Source of the DNA: a virus
IMG/VR virus record: IMGVR_UViG_3300027857_000027
Span: 1 to 46,065 of that record
Strand: one strand, 5' to 3'
Length of the DNA stretch: 46,065 nt
The notes under the pieces were generated by a model. The model was given only the letters and a program-made list of their open reading frames with translations. It was not told where the DNA came from and made no database searches. The position numbers and the translations under genes are program-made. Shown piece by piece: positions 30,578 to 39,313 of the stretch. The stretch's first letter is position 1. Every line of letters starts with the position of its first letter.

Positions 30578-31173
30578 TGTCCGCAGCTAATTGGAAATCC
30601 ATCGAGGATGCCCTGCGCACCTGGATTCAGGGCGTGACTGGATTCGACGACCAGCACTGCTACTTTGCCGATCAGAACGTGAAATCCCCGGGCTCTGGAC
30701 CGTGGGTGACGATTCGTCTGGAGGGTACCGAGGCGGTAGGCGCGTTCGACGGCACGTTCGCTCTGGATCGCACGGTTCTTGGGTTCCCCCTCACGCCCCC
30801 AATCACGATGGGCGGGCCGGCTCCAGGGACCGAAATAGAACTTCAATCTATGGCACCGCGGTACATGGACGTTACGCTTCAGGCGTTCAACGGACTGGTC
30901 ACCCACGGAACCGATTTCCTCTACCTCTCCGGTGCCACCTTACTGACGCGCGTGCAGGCCTCCCTCGGGCAGCCAAGCTTCCGCGATCCTCTGAACTCCG
31001 CTGGGCTGGGCGTGGTGGATATCGGGCGCGTGCAGAACGTTGCGGCCAACATTGAGACGCGGTTCGAGGGTCGGGGCATTCTCACGGTTCGGTTTAACCT
31101 GTTCGATTCTGCCAGCGATTTCACGGGGTACATCGCTACGGTGACGGGCCCCACGGGAACGCTCAACCCCTAG
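30577..31173 (+). CDS. Tail terminator/neck protein (gp12-like)
   Basis: A 198-residue protein of the neck-terminator family: SIEDALRTWIQGVTG, GPWVTIRLEG, APRYMDVTLQAF, ending VRFNLFDSASDFTGYI. It should cap the tail tube and join it to the head. GTG start overlapping the previous stop by one base. Confidence 0.7.
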   Translation: MSAANWKSIEDALRTWIQGVTGFDDQHCYFADQNVKSPGSGPWVTIRLEGTEAVGAFDGTFALDRTVLGFPLTPPITMGGPAPGTEIELQSMAPRYMDVTLQAFNGLVTHGTDFLYLSGATLLTRVQASLGQPSFRDPLNSAGLGVVDIGRVQNVAANIETRFEGRGILTVRFNLFDSASDFTGYIATVTGPTGTLNP

Positions 31174-31194
31174 CGCGCTTGCGCTGAACGCCTG

Positions 31195-31200
31195 TATAGT
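31195..31200 (+). promoter_or_regulatory. -10 hexamer before the tail sheath gene
   Basis: TATAGT in the 33-nt gap before the sheath gene, ending 6 nt before its ATG. No ribosome-binding site is present, so a leaderless message for this highly expressed gene is plausible. No -35 match. Confidence 0.5.
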
Positions 31201-31206
31201 ACCCTC

Positions 31207-32517
31207 ATGGCGCTTTCCGACATCGTCAACATTGCGATCTCTGTGGCCTCGGCCAACGCGATCCAGCCCGGCTACGGCAAGGCGCTGATCCTCCAATACC
31301 ACACGCACTACGCGGACCGGATTCGTACGTACGTGAACGCGTCCGATCTTCTCACGGATGGTTTCGGCGCGACCGAGCCGGCCTACCTCGCAGCGCAGGC
31401 GCTCTGCTCGCAGAACCCGCGCCCTCCAGATTTCCAGGTCGGGCGCCTCGCGCTCGCCCCCACGATGCATTGGACCCTCACCCCGGGCGTGCACGACTCC
31501 ACCGTCTACACGGTCTCGGTGGACGGCCAAAGCGCTTCATTTACCTCGGGCGTGGGCGCCACTGCTTCGACTATCTGCTCCGGGCTAAAGACAGCGATTG
31601 ACGCTCTTTCCCTCGCGGTGACCGCTGTCGCGGGCACGACTCTCACCCTCGCTGCCAACGTCGCGGGCGTGTATCACTACTTTGAAGCAGCCGATCCGGC
31701 CCTTGAATCAATCGTCATGGATCACGCCGATCCGGGCGTCGCCACCGACCTGGCTGCAATCGCCACGGCGGACAATACCTGGTACGCGCTGATCAATCCT
31801 TACCCCTCCGTGGCGATGTCCGCGGCTGTATCGACCTACGCTGAGGCAAACACCAAAATCTACCTCGTGGCGTCACAAAACGGGGATATTCTCACGGGCT
31901 CGACCACGGATATCGCCAGCGCGGCACAGACCAACGGGGACACCCGAACTGCGGTTCTGTACCATCCACAGCCCCACCAGTTCGCAGATGCGGCGTGGGC
32001 TGGCGCACGGCTATGGACGAACCCGGGATCGGAAACGTGGGCGTTCGTCGCCCTCGCTGGAGTCTCGGCGACTACGCCTCAACTCACGGCCACTCAGCGG
32101 ACCAACGCGCTCGCCAAGAATGCCACTGTTTACGAGACTGTGGCGGGACTCAATATCACCGAGTTCGGGCACGTGGGGGCCAATACTGGGGGTAGCTGGA
32201 TCGACATCATCCGCTTTCGCGACTGGCTCCAGAGCACGATGCAAATCAACATCCTCGTGGCGCTCACGAGCAACCTCAAGATCCCATACACCGACTCAGG
32301 AATCGGGATCATCGAGGCGCAGGTACGTGCCACCCTGGAGGCGGGAATCAGCGCGGGCGGGCTCGCGCGCAACCCCGCCTATCAAGTTAGCGTGCCCAAG
32401 GCCTCGAGTGTTTCCAGCTCTGACCGCACAGCCCGCGTGTTGAACAATGTCACCTTTACCGCCCAGCTAGCCGGGGCGATTCACACCGTCAACATCAAGG
32501 GTCAGGTGACCGTCTAA
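31207..32517 (+). CDS. Contractile tail sheath protein (DUF3383-like)
   Basis: A 436-residue sheath protein: ISVASANAIQPGYGKALIL at the N terminus, a variable inserted domain (~90-160), WIDIIRFRDWLQSTMQ near 340 and LKIPYTDSGIGIIEAQV. The C-terminal strand (VNIKGQVTV) is the one exchanged between sheath rings. It contracts to drive the tube through the envelope. Start lacks a Shine-Dalgarno sequence; see the TATAGT upstream. The stop overlaps the tube start (TAATGA). Confidence 0.85.
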   Translation: MALSDIVNIAISVASANAIQPGYGKALILQYHTHYADRIRTYVNASDLLTDGFGATEPAYLAAQALCSQNPRPPDFQVGRLALAPTMHWTLTPGVHDSTVYTVSVDGQSASFTSGVGATASTICSGLKTAIDALSLAVTAVAGTTLTLAANVAGVYHYFEAADPALESIVMDHADPGVATDLAAIATADNTWYALINPYPSVAMSAAVSTYAEANTKIYLVASQNGDILTGSTTDIASAAQTNGDTRTAVLYHPQPHQFADAAWAGARLWTNPGSETWAFVALAGVSATTPQLTATQRTNALAKNATVYETVAGLNITEFGHVGANTGGSWIDIIRFRDWLQSTMQINILVALTSNLKIPYTDSGIGIIEAQVRATLEAGISAGGLARNPAYQVSVPKASSVSSSDRTARVLNNVTFTAQLAGAIHTVNIKGQVTV

Positions 32518-32939
32518 TGAAACAGTATGACCCAAAGCAGTTGATTATCACCTTCGCGAATGTCCCAATCTCGGGCTTCGACGCGGGGAGTTTCGTCAAA
32601 GTAGCGCGCAACGAGGATACGTGGACCCTTTCCGTGGGTGCCGACGGGCAGTCCGCGCGCACGCGAAACCAGAACCGCTCAGGCATCGTGGTTTTCACCC
32701 TGCAGCAGTCATCGCCCAGCAATGACGTTCTGAGCGCTTTTGCCGTCCAAGACGAACTTTTGGGGGTCGGCGTGGCGCCCATGCTGGTGAAGGACTTGGT
32801 TGGCACCTCACTGTACGCCGCGCAGAACGCGTGGGTGAAAAAGCCCGCGGACACCGAGTTTGCCAAAGAATTTCAGTCCCGCGAGTGGACGATCGAGTGC
32901 TCTGACCTGAACGTGTTCGTTGGCGGGGCGCTAGGGTAG
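32517..32939 (+). CDS. Tail tube protein (DUF3277-like)
   Basis: A 140-residue protein with the tube family pattern: PKQLIITFANVPISGF, KVARNEDTWTLSVGADGQSARTRN, PSNDVLSAF, VKDLVGTS, EWTIECSDLNVFVGG. Forms the inner tube inside the sheath. Directly follows the sheath gene with a one-base overlap. Confidence 0.85.
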   Translation: MKQYDPKQLIITFANVPISGFDAGSFVKVARNEDTWTLSVGADGQSARTRNQNRSGIVVFTLQQSSPSNDVLSAFAVQDELLGVGVAPMLVKDLVGTSLYAAQNAWVKKPADTEFAKEFQSREWTIECSDLNVFVGGALG

Positions 32940-32959
32940 TCCTCAGAAAGTAGGCAGTC

Positions 32960-33406
32960 TTGATCAAGACCGAAGAGAAGGAGATTGACGGGCTCCGTTT
33001 CTCCGTCACCCAGCTTCCAGGAATGCGCGGGCTTCGGATGTCTGTTAGGTTAGGCAAGCTCTTGGGGCCTGCCCTGGCCCGCGCGGCCGGGGCCGCAACC
33101 GGAGGGCTTGCCTCGCTCGACGTAAGCAAGCTCTCCGGCGCGGTGGACGCGCTATTTGAGCACCTCACCGAGGATGAGATTGAATCGGTGACGAAGGCCC
33201 TACTCGAAAGCTGCCTGGTAACGATCGAGGGCAAGACCGGCCCCCTTATGCCAATGTTCGACACGGTCATGGGTGGGAAGGTCGCCACGGTCTACAAACT
33301 GTTACGGTTTGCCTTCGAGGTAAACTTCGGAAATTTTTTCGGCGGGCTCGCCGCGCTGGGCGCACAATTCGGGGCGGGCCCGGAGTCCAGGCCCCTCCAG
33401 CAATAG
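32960..33406 (+). CDS. Tail assembly chaperone, short form
   Basis: A 148-residue protein starting at TTG, between tube and tape-measure genes where tail assembly chaperones always lie. It has a helical core (GALVDALFEHLT-like segment at ~55-75, ESVTKALLESCLVTIEG). It binds and keeps the tape measure soluble. Its frame ends at 33406, but a slippery site at 33376-33382 lets a fraction of ribosomes continue in the -1 frame to 33558. Confidence 0.7.
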   Translation: MIKTEEKEIDGLRFSVTQLPGMRGLRMSVRLGKLLGPALARAAGAATGGLASLDVSKLSGAVDALFEHLTEDEIESVTKALLESCLVTIEGKTGPLMPMFDTVMGGKVATVYKLLRFAFEVNFGNFFGGLAALGAQFGAGPESRPLQQ

Positions 33407-33558
33407 CTGATGTTTGGCCCGCGTGGCGCCTAGTTCTTGAGAAGATTGCCACGCTGCCGGAGCTCGAGACCGTCTGGAGCGTTGACGATATACTCGACGC
33501 TAACGAAGCCCTAGACGCTTGGGGCGAGGCGGAGGCCGCAAGTCGTGAACGTCGCTGA
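32960..33558 (+). CDS. Tail assembly chaperone, -1 frameshift fusion
   Basis: After a -1 shift at GGGCCCG (33376-33382) the reading frame stays open for 60 more codons to 33558, giving a product of about 199 residues. The extension (PAWRLVLEKIATLPELETVWSVDD..., EALDAWGEAEAA) has strong protein character and has no start codon or ribosome-binding site of its own in a suitable place. Short and long forms made this way are the hallmark of G/GT-type chaperones in tailed phages. The extension overlaps the tape-measure start by 14 nt. Confidence 0.75.
33376..33382 (+). promoter_or_regulatory. Slippery heptamer GGGCCCG
   Basis: Read in the zero frame it is G-GGC-CCG, the canonical X-XXY-YYZ layout: both codons can re-pair in the -1 frame as GGG-CCC. 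It is 22 nt before the zero-frame stop. Confidence 0.75.
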
Positions 33559-35062
33559 ACTAGTTGCCACTCTTGGACTTGAGGTAGACGAGGGCGCTTT
33601 CGAGAAGGGCAAGGAACTCTTGCACCGGCTCGGCACTGCCGCGGGCATTGTGGCGGGCGTGGCAACCGCGGCGGGCGTGGCGCTTTACGAAATGGCCAAG
33701 TCCACCGGGGAAGCGGCGTTCCAGGTCTCGAAAGCCTCACAGAAGCTCGGGGTTAACGCGCAGGCGTTGCAAGAGCTGGGGTTCGCGGCTGAATCCACGG
33801 GAGTCTCGTCTGAGACGCTGCAACACGGGTTGCTGCTGCTCTCCCGAACGGCCTTCGGCGCGACCGAGAACTCTAAGGAACTAATGTTCGAGTTCCGCCG
33901 GCTAGGGCTCCAGATCTACGGCGCTAACGGACAGATGAAGCCCGCGAACGAGCTCCTCGAGGATGTCTCGGACCGTTTCTCAAAAATGCCCGATGGCATC
34001 CGCAAAACGGCGCTTGCCACGAAGCTCTTCGGCCGCTCTGGCGCGGAGTTGATCCCGTTCCTCAACAAGGGGCGCGTGGGGATTGACGCGCTACGCGAGA
34101 AGGCGTCCGAGTTCGGCGTGGTGCTCAGTGACGAAGTGATTGCGGACGCCAAGGAGTGGGAGCACGGGAATCACATGCTCGCTGCGTCCCTCCAAGGGCT
34201 CAAGTACGCGATCGGCGGCCCACTCCTAAAAGGCGCTGGGAAGTTCAAGGAGATGCTCGCGGAGATCATCGCCAAGAATCGCAAGTGGATTGCCTCGGGC
34301 GTGCTCCACTTCGTCGACATGCTCAAGGGCGGATTCACTCGGTTGGCACGGATTGCTGAGCCGCTGGTCGAGCTGATCAAAGCGTTGGCATCTAAGATCG
34401 AAATTCTTGCAATGGTCGCGGGCGGGCTAGCTGTTGCGTTTCTTGGGCCACTTGCGCTTATCGTGGCCGCGTGGCTCGGACTCGCGCTGATCGTGGAGGA
34501 TATCTATCGTTTCCTTCAGGGCGAGGGATCTGTGACCGGGGATCTCCTCAACAAATACCTGGGAAAGGAAACCGTCGACAAAATCCGCAAGGGTTGGATG
34601 GACCTCAAGGAGTTCTGGCGAGCGCTATTCAACGATGACTTTTTCGCGTGGGTGAATGACGGTCCCTTTGGGCACCTGAGCGAAATCCTAGAAGAGTTCG
34701 CCAAGACGTGGCACATGATCGTGGACGGCATCAAGCACGATCTCGAGGTCATCTCCCGTTTCATTCCCAGTTCAAAAAACTCCCTGTTTGGCACCGTGCA
34801 GCAACTCTACGGGGCAACTCAACAAACCTTCGGTGGGGGTGCCTCCCCCGGCGCCTCGGTGGGCGTGTCCACGTCCATCGCCCGCGCTTCGGTGGCGCCG
34901 AGCATGTCTGCAAATTTCGTAATCAACTCCGCGGGTGGGGACCCGAAGGAAATCGCGGATACGGTTTCCGCGAGGATGGATGCTTTCTGGTCGCGGTCCA
35001 TCCGTGAGACCTATGCGGCCGTCGCCGCGCCCTCGCCGCTGTTACCTGGGGTGACTCCGTGA
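33545..35062 (+). CDS. Tape measure protein
   Basis: A 505-residue protein: hydrophobic/helical segments (GIVAGVATAAGVALYEMA near the N terminus; EILAMVAGGLAVAFLGPLALIVAAWLGLAL around 280-310), central TATKLFGRSGAELIPFL-type sequence common in tape measures, and a Ser/Gly/Ala-rich C terminus. Length sets the tail at about 75 nm by the usual 0.15 nm per residue. GTG start inside the chaperone extension. Confidence 0.8.
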   Translation: MNVAELVATLGLEVDEGAFEKGKELLHRLGTAAGIVAGVATAAGVALYEMAKSTGEAAFQVSKASQKLGVNAQALQELGFAAESTGVSSETLQHGLLLLSRTAFGATENSKELMFEFRRLGLQIYGANGQMKPANELLEDVSDRFSKMPDGIRKTALATKLFGRSGAELIPFLNKGRVGIDALREKASEFGVVLSDEVIADAKEWEHGNHMLAASLQGLKYAIGGPLLKGAGKFKEMLAEIIAKNRKWIASGVLHFVDMLKGGFTRLARIAEPLVELIKALASKIEILAMVAGGLAVAFLGPLALIVAAWLGLALIVEDIYRFLQGEGSVTGDLLNKYLGKETVDKIRKGWMDLKEFWRALFNDDFFAWVNDGPFGHLSEILEEFAKTWHMIVDGIKHDLEVISRFIPSSKNSLFGTVQQLYGATQQTFGGGASPGASVGVSTSIARASVAPSMSANFVINSAGGDPKEIADTVSARMDAFWSRSIRETYAAVAAPSPLLPGVTP

Positions 35063-35643
35063 GCGATGTTGCTCAGCTTGTATTTCTTCCCACGCCGACT
35101 CAAATCGGCGCGCTCACGCTCGACTGCTCGGTCACCGAGTCGCACCACGGCGAGGTGGAGACCACGGATCACCCCGTGGAGCAGGGCGCGGATATCACGG
35201 ATCACGTGCGCCCCCGGCCGGACTCGCTCACGATCGAGGGAATTGTTTCAAACACGCCCATCGTTCAGGTGGGCGACTCGGGACAGCAGTTTCCCCTCTA
35301 CGCGTCTGGGCGACGCGACGACGCCTATTCTCAGCTCAAGTCGTTCAAGGACAACGGCACGCTTTTGACGATCGTCACAAAACTACACACCTATTTGAAC
35401 ATGGTTCTCACGTCCCTCGAGGTCCCGCGCTCGGCTCAGACTGCAGATGCGTTACACTTCACCGCCGGATTCAAAGAAATCCGGATCGTGCAAAACCAGA
35501 CCGTGGTGCTCCAGACAGCGACCCCCCAGGGCAAAGCAAGTGTAAACAAGGGCAAGCTCGCGGCCACTGAAATCACCCCCCCAGCGCGGACGGACAGTCA
35601 GTTGCATCAGCTCACGGGCTTTTTCGGACTCAACCCACGATGA
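35059..35643 (+). CDS. Distal tail (Dit-like) baseplate protein
   Basis: A 194-residue protein with the N-terminal Dit-like pattern (ALTLDCSVTESHHGEVETTDHPVEQGADITDHVRPRPDSLTIEG) seen in Mu/Pam3-type tails. It links the tube end to the hub. GTG start in a GTGA overlap with the tape measure. Confidence 0.75.
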   Translation: MSDVAQLVFLPTPTQIGALTLDCSVTESHHGEVETTDHPVEQGADITDHVRPRPDSLTIEGIVSNTPIVQVGDSGQQFPLYASGRRDDAYSQLKSFKDNGTLLTIVTKLHTYLNMVLTSLEVPRSAQTADALHFTAGFKEIRIVQNQTVVLQTATPQGKASVNKGKLAATEITPPARTDSQLHQLTGFFGLNPR

Positions 35644-35966
35644 AACTCGCGCTTCCCCTACAGCCCGGTGTTCCTGCATACACGTTCTTCGCTGTGCTCG
35701 ACGGGGTGACTTACGGGTTCGACGTGCTGTGGAACGACCGCTCTGCGACGTTTTTCATGGATATCACCGACGTGCAGGGGAATGAGATTGTAGCCGGCGC
35801 TAAGGTCGTGCTTGGAACCACGCTATTCGGGCGATCTCCCGCCGTGGCGATGCCCCCCGGGCAGTTCATCCTCGTAGACACCTCAGGCGCAGACCTCGAT
35901 GCGGGGCTGAATGACCTGGGGAACCGGGTACAGGTCGTCTACTACAGCGCGAGTGAGTTCGCGTGA
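35640..35966 (+). CDS. Baseplate plug protein (Pam3 gp18-like)
   Basis: A 108-residue protein matching the small beta protein family that plugs the hub of simple contractile tails: YTFFAVLDGVTYGFDVLWNDRSATFFMDITD, ILVDTSGADLDAGLNDLGNRVQVVYY. ATGA overlap upstream, GTGA downstream. Confidence 0.75.
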   Translation: MKLALPLQPGVPAYTFFAVLDGVTYGFDVLWNDRSATFFMDITDVQGNEIVAGAKVVLGTTLFGRSPAVAMPPGQFILVDTSGADLDAGLNDLGNRVQVVYYSASEFA

Positions 35967-36838
35967 GCCAGCTTTTCCAGCGGCGGGTAAACCTGATTAT
36001 CGCCCCGCCCGAGCCCGCGAACTTCGTTCAAACGGTAACTCCCGCCGTGAGCATTACCGGACTGCGCGTGCAGTTCCACATTACCAAGACGATCACCAAA
36101 GAACCCAATGTTGCGGAAATTTCGGTCTCGAACCTGAACAAGGATTCCCGGGCCAAGTACCAAGATAGGAGTTCGAAGATCGTCGTGCTGGCCGGATATG
36201 AGGGAACGCTCGCGCAAATTTTCTCAGGCGAGGCCCGGACCATCGATCACGAGCATCAAGGACCGACGTGGGTCACGAAGATCCAGTGCGGCGACGGGGA
36301 GCGCGCCTATCGCTTCGCGTACGTCAACGCGAACTTCGGACCGGGGACTGCAGTCCCTGAGGCGCTCAAGCCCGTGTTGAGTTCGCTCAAGGGGCTAGGA
36401 ATCGATGTTTCCGGCGCGCTGCAAAAGGCTGCGGGAATCGCGTCTTTCCTAACAAACGGCTACGCCGCGCAGGGGCAGGCAGTGAAGGAGCTAGACTCCC
36501 TGCTTCAAGGCACGGGCTATGCTTGGTCTATTCAGGACGGCGTGTTGAACTTCCTGCTTCCGGGGCAAGCGCTCGCAAACGCGGTGGTTCTCCTCACGCC
36601 GACCACGGGCCTTGTGGGCTCCCCCGAACACGGCTCCCCGGACAAAAAGTTTGGCTCCGTGCTCAAGGTGAAGTCTCTCCTTCAACCTGAAATCCGCCCG
36701 GGCGGGACGGTGCAGATCAAAAACACCCAGAGCGCGGACGGAACCTATTTCGTTGAAAAGGTAGTGCACACGGGAGACACTCACGGGGGAGACTGGTACA
36801 GTGAGTTCGAGTGTCGTAACACAGGAGTGAAAAACTGA
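35963..36838 (+). CDS. Baseplate hub protein
   Basis: A 291-residue hub protein of the Mu gp44/T4 gp27-like class: beta-rich N-terminal domain (VTPAVSITGLRVQFHITKTITKEPNVAEISVSNL), GLGIDVSGALQKAAG, then a second beta domain ending FVEKVVHTGDTHGGDWYSEFEC. Forms the trimeric base on which the spike sits. GTG start; stop overlaps the next ATG. Confidence 0.8.
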   Translation: MSQLFQRRVNLIIAPPEPANFVQTVTPAVSITGLRVQFHITKTITKEPNVAEISVSNLNKDSRAKYQDRSSKIVVLAGYEGTLAQIFSGEARTIDHEHQGPTWVTKIQCGDGERAYRFAYVNANFGPGTAVPEALKPVLSSLKGLGIDVSGALQKAAGIASFLTNGYAAQGQAVKELDSLLQGTGYAWSIQDGVLNFLLPGQALANAVVLLTPTTGLVGSPEHGSPDKKFGSVLKVKSLLQPEIRPGGTVQIKNTQSADGTYFVEKVVHTGDTHGGDWYSEFECRNTGVKN

Positions 36839-37536
36839 TGGGTTACGAGCGCTCACCGACTCTGCAGCAGCTGTTCGACGGGTTCCGCACCGCCGTGTTC
36901 GCCGATCTACACGTGGCGTTCCCTGCCGTGGTACGGGCGTTCGATCCCGTGGCGCAGTCCGTGGACGTGCAGCCCGCGCTGCAGATTCCAGTCCCGAACG
37001 AGGATGGGACTAGCACGTTAGTCAGCATGGCGATTATTCCAAAGGTTCCGGTGGTTTATCTCGGCGGTGGTGGATTCAAACTTGTCTACCCGCTGGTCGC
37101 GGGCGACACGGTGCTGGTTGTGGTGGCCGAGCGATCCATCGATCGGTGGTGCTCTCAGGGCGGGGTGCTCGATCCCCAGCAGCAGCGCTCCCACCATCTC
37201 GCCGATGCGGTGGCGATCCCCGGGCTGCGCCCCTTCAATACGCTGCAATCCGTGCGCACGGATGCGATCGTGCTCGGTGGGGATGGGGGAGGGAAGCAGG
37301 TAGCTGTGACGGGTTCCCAGGTGCATCTCGGAGTGACCGATGCGGTGCAGATGGCCACGGATGCGCTCGCTCTGGCCAGTAAGGTGGACGCGAATTTCAC
37401 TGCATTCAAGGGGGCCTACGACGGGCACACGCACGTGTACTCTCCGGGCCCGAGTCCTCCCATCCCAACAGCTCCGCCCATCCCCTCAGCCCCCGCGCCG
37501 AGCCTCACGGGCTCAGCCGTGGTAAAGTCGAACTGA
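36838..37536 (+). CDS. Baseplate spike (Mu gp45/Gp138-like)
   Basis: A 232-residue membrane-piercing spike. N-terminal OB-like domain (LHVAFPAVVRAFDPVAQSVDVQPAL, VVYLGGGGFKLVYPLVAGDTVLVVVAERSIDRW) matches Gp138 N-terminal proteins; the C-terminal HTHVYSPGPSPPIP stretch carries the HxH iron-binding motif expected at the spike tip, followed by a Pro-rich end. Confidence 0.8.
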   Translation: MGYERSPTLQQLFDGFRTAVFADLHVAFPAVVRAFDPVAQSVDVQPALQIPVPNEDGTSTLVSMAIIPKVPVVYLGGGGFKLVYPLVAGDTVLVVVAERSIDRWCSQGGVLDPQQQRSHHLADAVAIPGLRPFNTLQSVRTDAIVLGGDGGGKQVAVTGSQVHLGVTDAVQMATDALALASKVDANFTAFKGAYDGHTHVYSPGPSPPIPTAPPIPSAPAPSLTGSAVVKSN

Positions 37537-37537
37537 A

Positions 37538-37939
37538 ATGAGCCAGCCCCTCCCGCGCGATTTGCTGCTGGACCCATCCTCGGGCGATTTGTCTATTCAG
37601 TTCGGGGATTTGCAGCTCGTGTATGACGATCCGGACAACAAGAACCCGGCGGGGATTGTCTCGGACGTTCGGTCCCGACTCCAGTTTTTCGCTGGCGAGT
37701 GGTTCCTAGACCAGTCGATAGGGCTCCCTTACTACCAGCAGATCTTGGTCAAGAACCCTAACCTAGCGGCCGTTAAGGCCTTGTTCTACCGAGAAATTCT
37801 CGCCACTCCCGGGATTAGCTCGATCACCTCGCTCACGTTGGATTTCAACCGCGCGCAGCGGCAACTCACGGTGACCTACTCGGCTGCGAGCGATTTCGGA
37901 CCAATCATCAGCCAGGCCGAGGCGCTGAAAACACCATGA
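37538..37939 (+). CDS. Baseplate wedge protein (gp25-like)
   Basis: A 133-residue protein: VSDVRSRLQFFAGEWFLDQSIGLPYYQQILVKNPN is the lysozyme-like gp25/GPW fold signature with the conserved E/W pair. It triggers sheath assembly at the baseplate. Overlaps baseplate J by 4 nt. Confidence 0.85.
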   Translation: MSQPLPRDLLLDPSSGDLSIQFGDLQLVYDDPDNKNPAGIVSDVRSRLQFFAGEWFLDQSIGLPYYQQILVKNPNLAAVKALFYREILATPGISSITSLTLDFNRAQRQLTVTYSAASDFGPIISQAEALKTP

Positions 37940-39312
37940 GTGGCCCCTTCGGATTGTTGCTCACCGGATTCGTCCCCAAGCAAACCGCGGACATCGTCGC
38001 GGATCTAGACGGCGCCCTACAGACGCAGTTTGGAAATTCGATCAACCTCTCGCCACAGGCCCGGTTCGGGCAGGTGGTGGGCATCCTCGCGGAGCGGTAT
38101 CAGGAACTGTGGAGCCTCGCACAAGAGCTCTACGCCTCGCTGGACCCCGACATGGCCACAGGCACGGCGCTGGCCAACCTCTGCGCCCTCACAGGCACCA
38201 CCCCACTATCTGCCACAGCCTCAACTGTTACCGCAACCTGCACGGGCACCCCTGGAACCATCCTCACGGGCGCAACGTCGCCAGTGCAGGCAAGCGTCAC
38301 AGGCACAAACGGCGGGGTGATTTTTCAATCCGTAATCAACTCGACCATCGCCGCAGCTACCGCGTGGGCGGGCACCACGGGCTACACCCTAGGCCAGCGG
38401 CGAACCAACAGCGGGAACATTTACGAGGTAATCACGCCCGGCACCTCGGCAGGCTCGGGCGGTCCGAGCGGCACGGGCACGAATATTACTGACAACACGG
38501 TGCATTGGAAGTTCATCGGCACGGGCACGGGCTTCGTTGACGTCGCCATGGCATGCACCCAGGTCGGCCCCCTCGCAGCCCCCGCGGCAACCCTTACGAC
38601 TATCGCCACCGCAATCAGCGGCTGGAATAACGTCTACAACGATCTTGATGCGGTGCTCGGGCGCGCCCTCGAAACAGACGCGGCGCTGCGCATTCGCCGC
38701 GAGGCGGAGCTCCGAATTGCAGGCAATGCCGCGCTGGAATCCATCCGCGCCAAGGTGCTTGCGGCGCCGAACGTCACTACGGTTACCGTGTTTGAAAACG
38801 TGACCGACACAACGGACGGCAACGGACTCCCACCACACTCCATCGATGTACAGGTTCAGGGGGGAGGCGTCGATCCGGACCCGAATATCACGGGCGCGAT
38901 TTTCGCCAGTATCGCGGCGGGCATCAACACATTTGGAAGCATCTCCGGCACAGTGACGGACTCACAGGGTACCGCCCACACGATCAACTACGATCGACCG
39001 ACGAACCTCCTCGCGTATATCATCGTCAACGTGATTGTGAATCCATTAGTTTTCAACGCCACGTCCGGCCCGGCTGCCATCAAGGCCGCGATCGTCGCGT
39101 TCGGGAACACGTTCATTACCGATCAGGATCTGATCTCCAGCGCTATCGCCGCGCAGGGCTACTCAGTGCCGGGCGTCATGGACATGCAGCTTCCGCTGAT
39201 CGGCACTGCGCCGGCCCCGGCGAGTTCCACGACAATCAACGCCACGCCGCGGCAACTCTTCGTTTTCGACACCTCTCGAATTACTGTCAACATCACCAAC
39301 GGGACCTTCTGA
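37936..39312 (+). CDS. Baseplate J-like wedge protein
   Basis: A 458-residue gpJ/gp6 family protein: LNLSPQARFGQVVG-type N terminus, DMATGTALANLCALTGTT, a repetitive Thr/Gly-rich insertion (~95-190), then the conserved core DAALRIRREAELRIAGNAALESIRAKVL and VPGVMDMQLPL. Forms the wedge ring that opens during contraction. Confidence 0.85.
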   Translation: MSGPFGLLLTGFVPKQTADIVADLDGALQTQFGNSINLSPQARFGQVVGILAERYQELWSLAQELYASLDPDMATGTALANLCALTGTTPLSATASTVTATCTGTPGTILTGATSPVQASVTGTNGGVIFQSVINSTIAAATAWAGTTGYTLGQRRTNSGNIYEVITPGTSAGSGGPSGTGTNITDNTVHWKFIGTGTGFVDVAMACTQVGPLAAPAATLTTIATAISGWNNVYNDLDAVLGRALETDAALRIRREAELRIAGNAALESIRAKVLAAPNVTTVTVFENVTDTTDGNGLPPHSIDVQVQGGGVDPDPNITGAIFASIAAGINTFGSISGTVTDSQGTAHTINYDRPTNLLAYIIVNVIVNPLVFNATSGPAAIKAAIVAFGNTFITDQDLISSAIAAQGYSVPGVMDMQLPLIGTAPAPASSTTINATPRQLFVFDTSRITVNITNGTF

Positions 39313-39313
39313 T

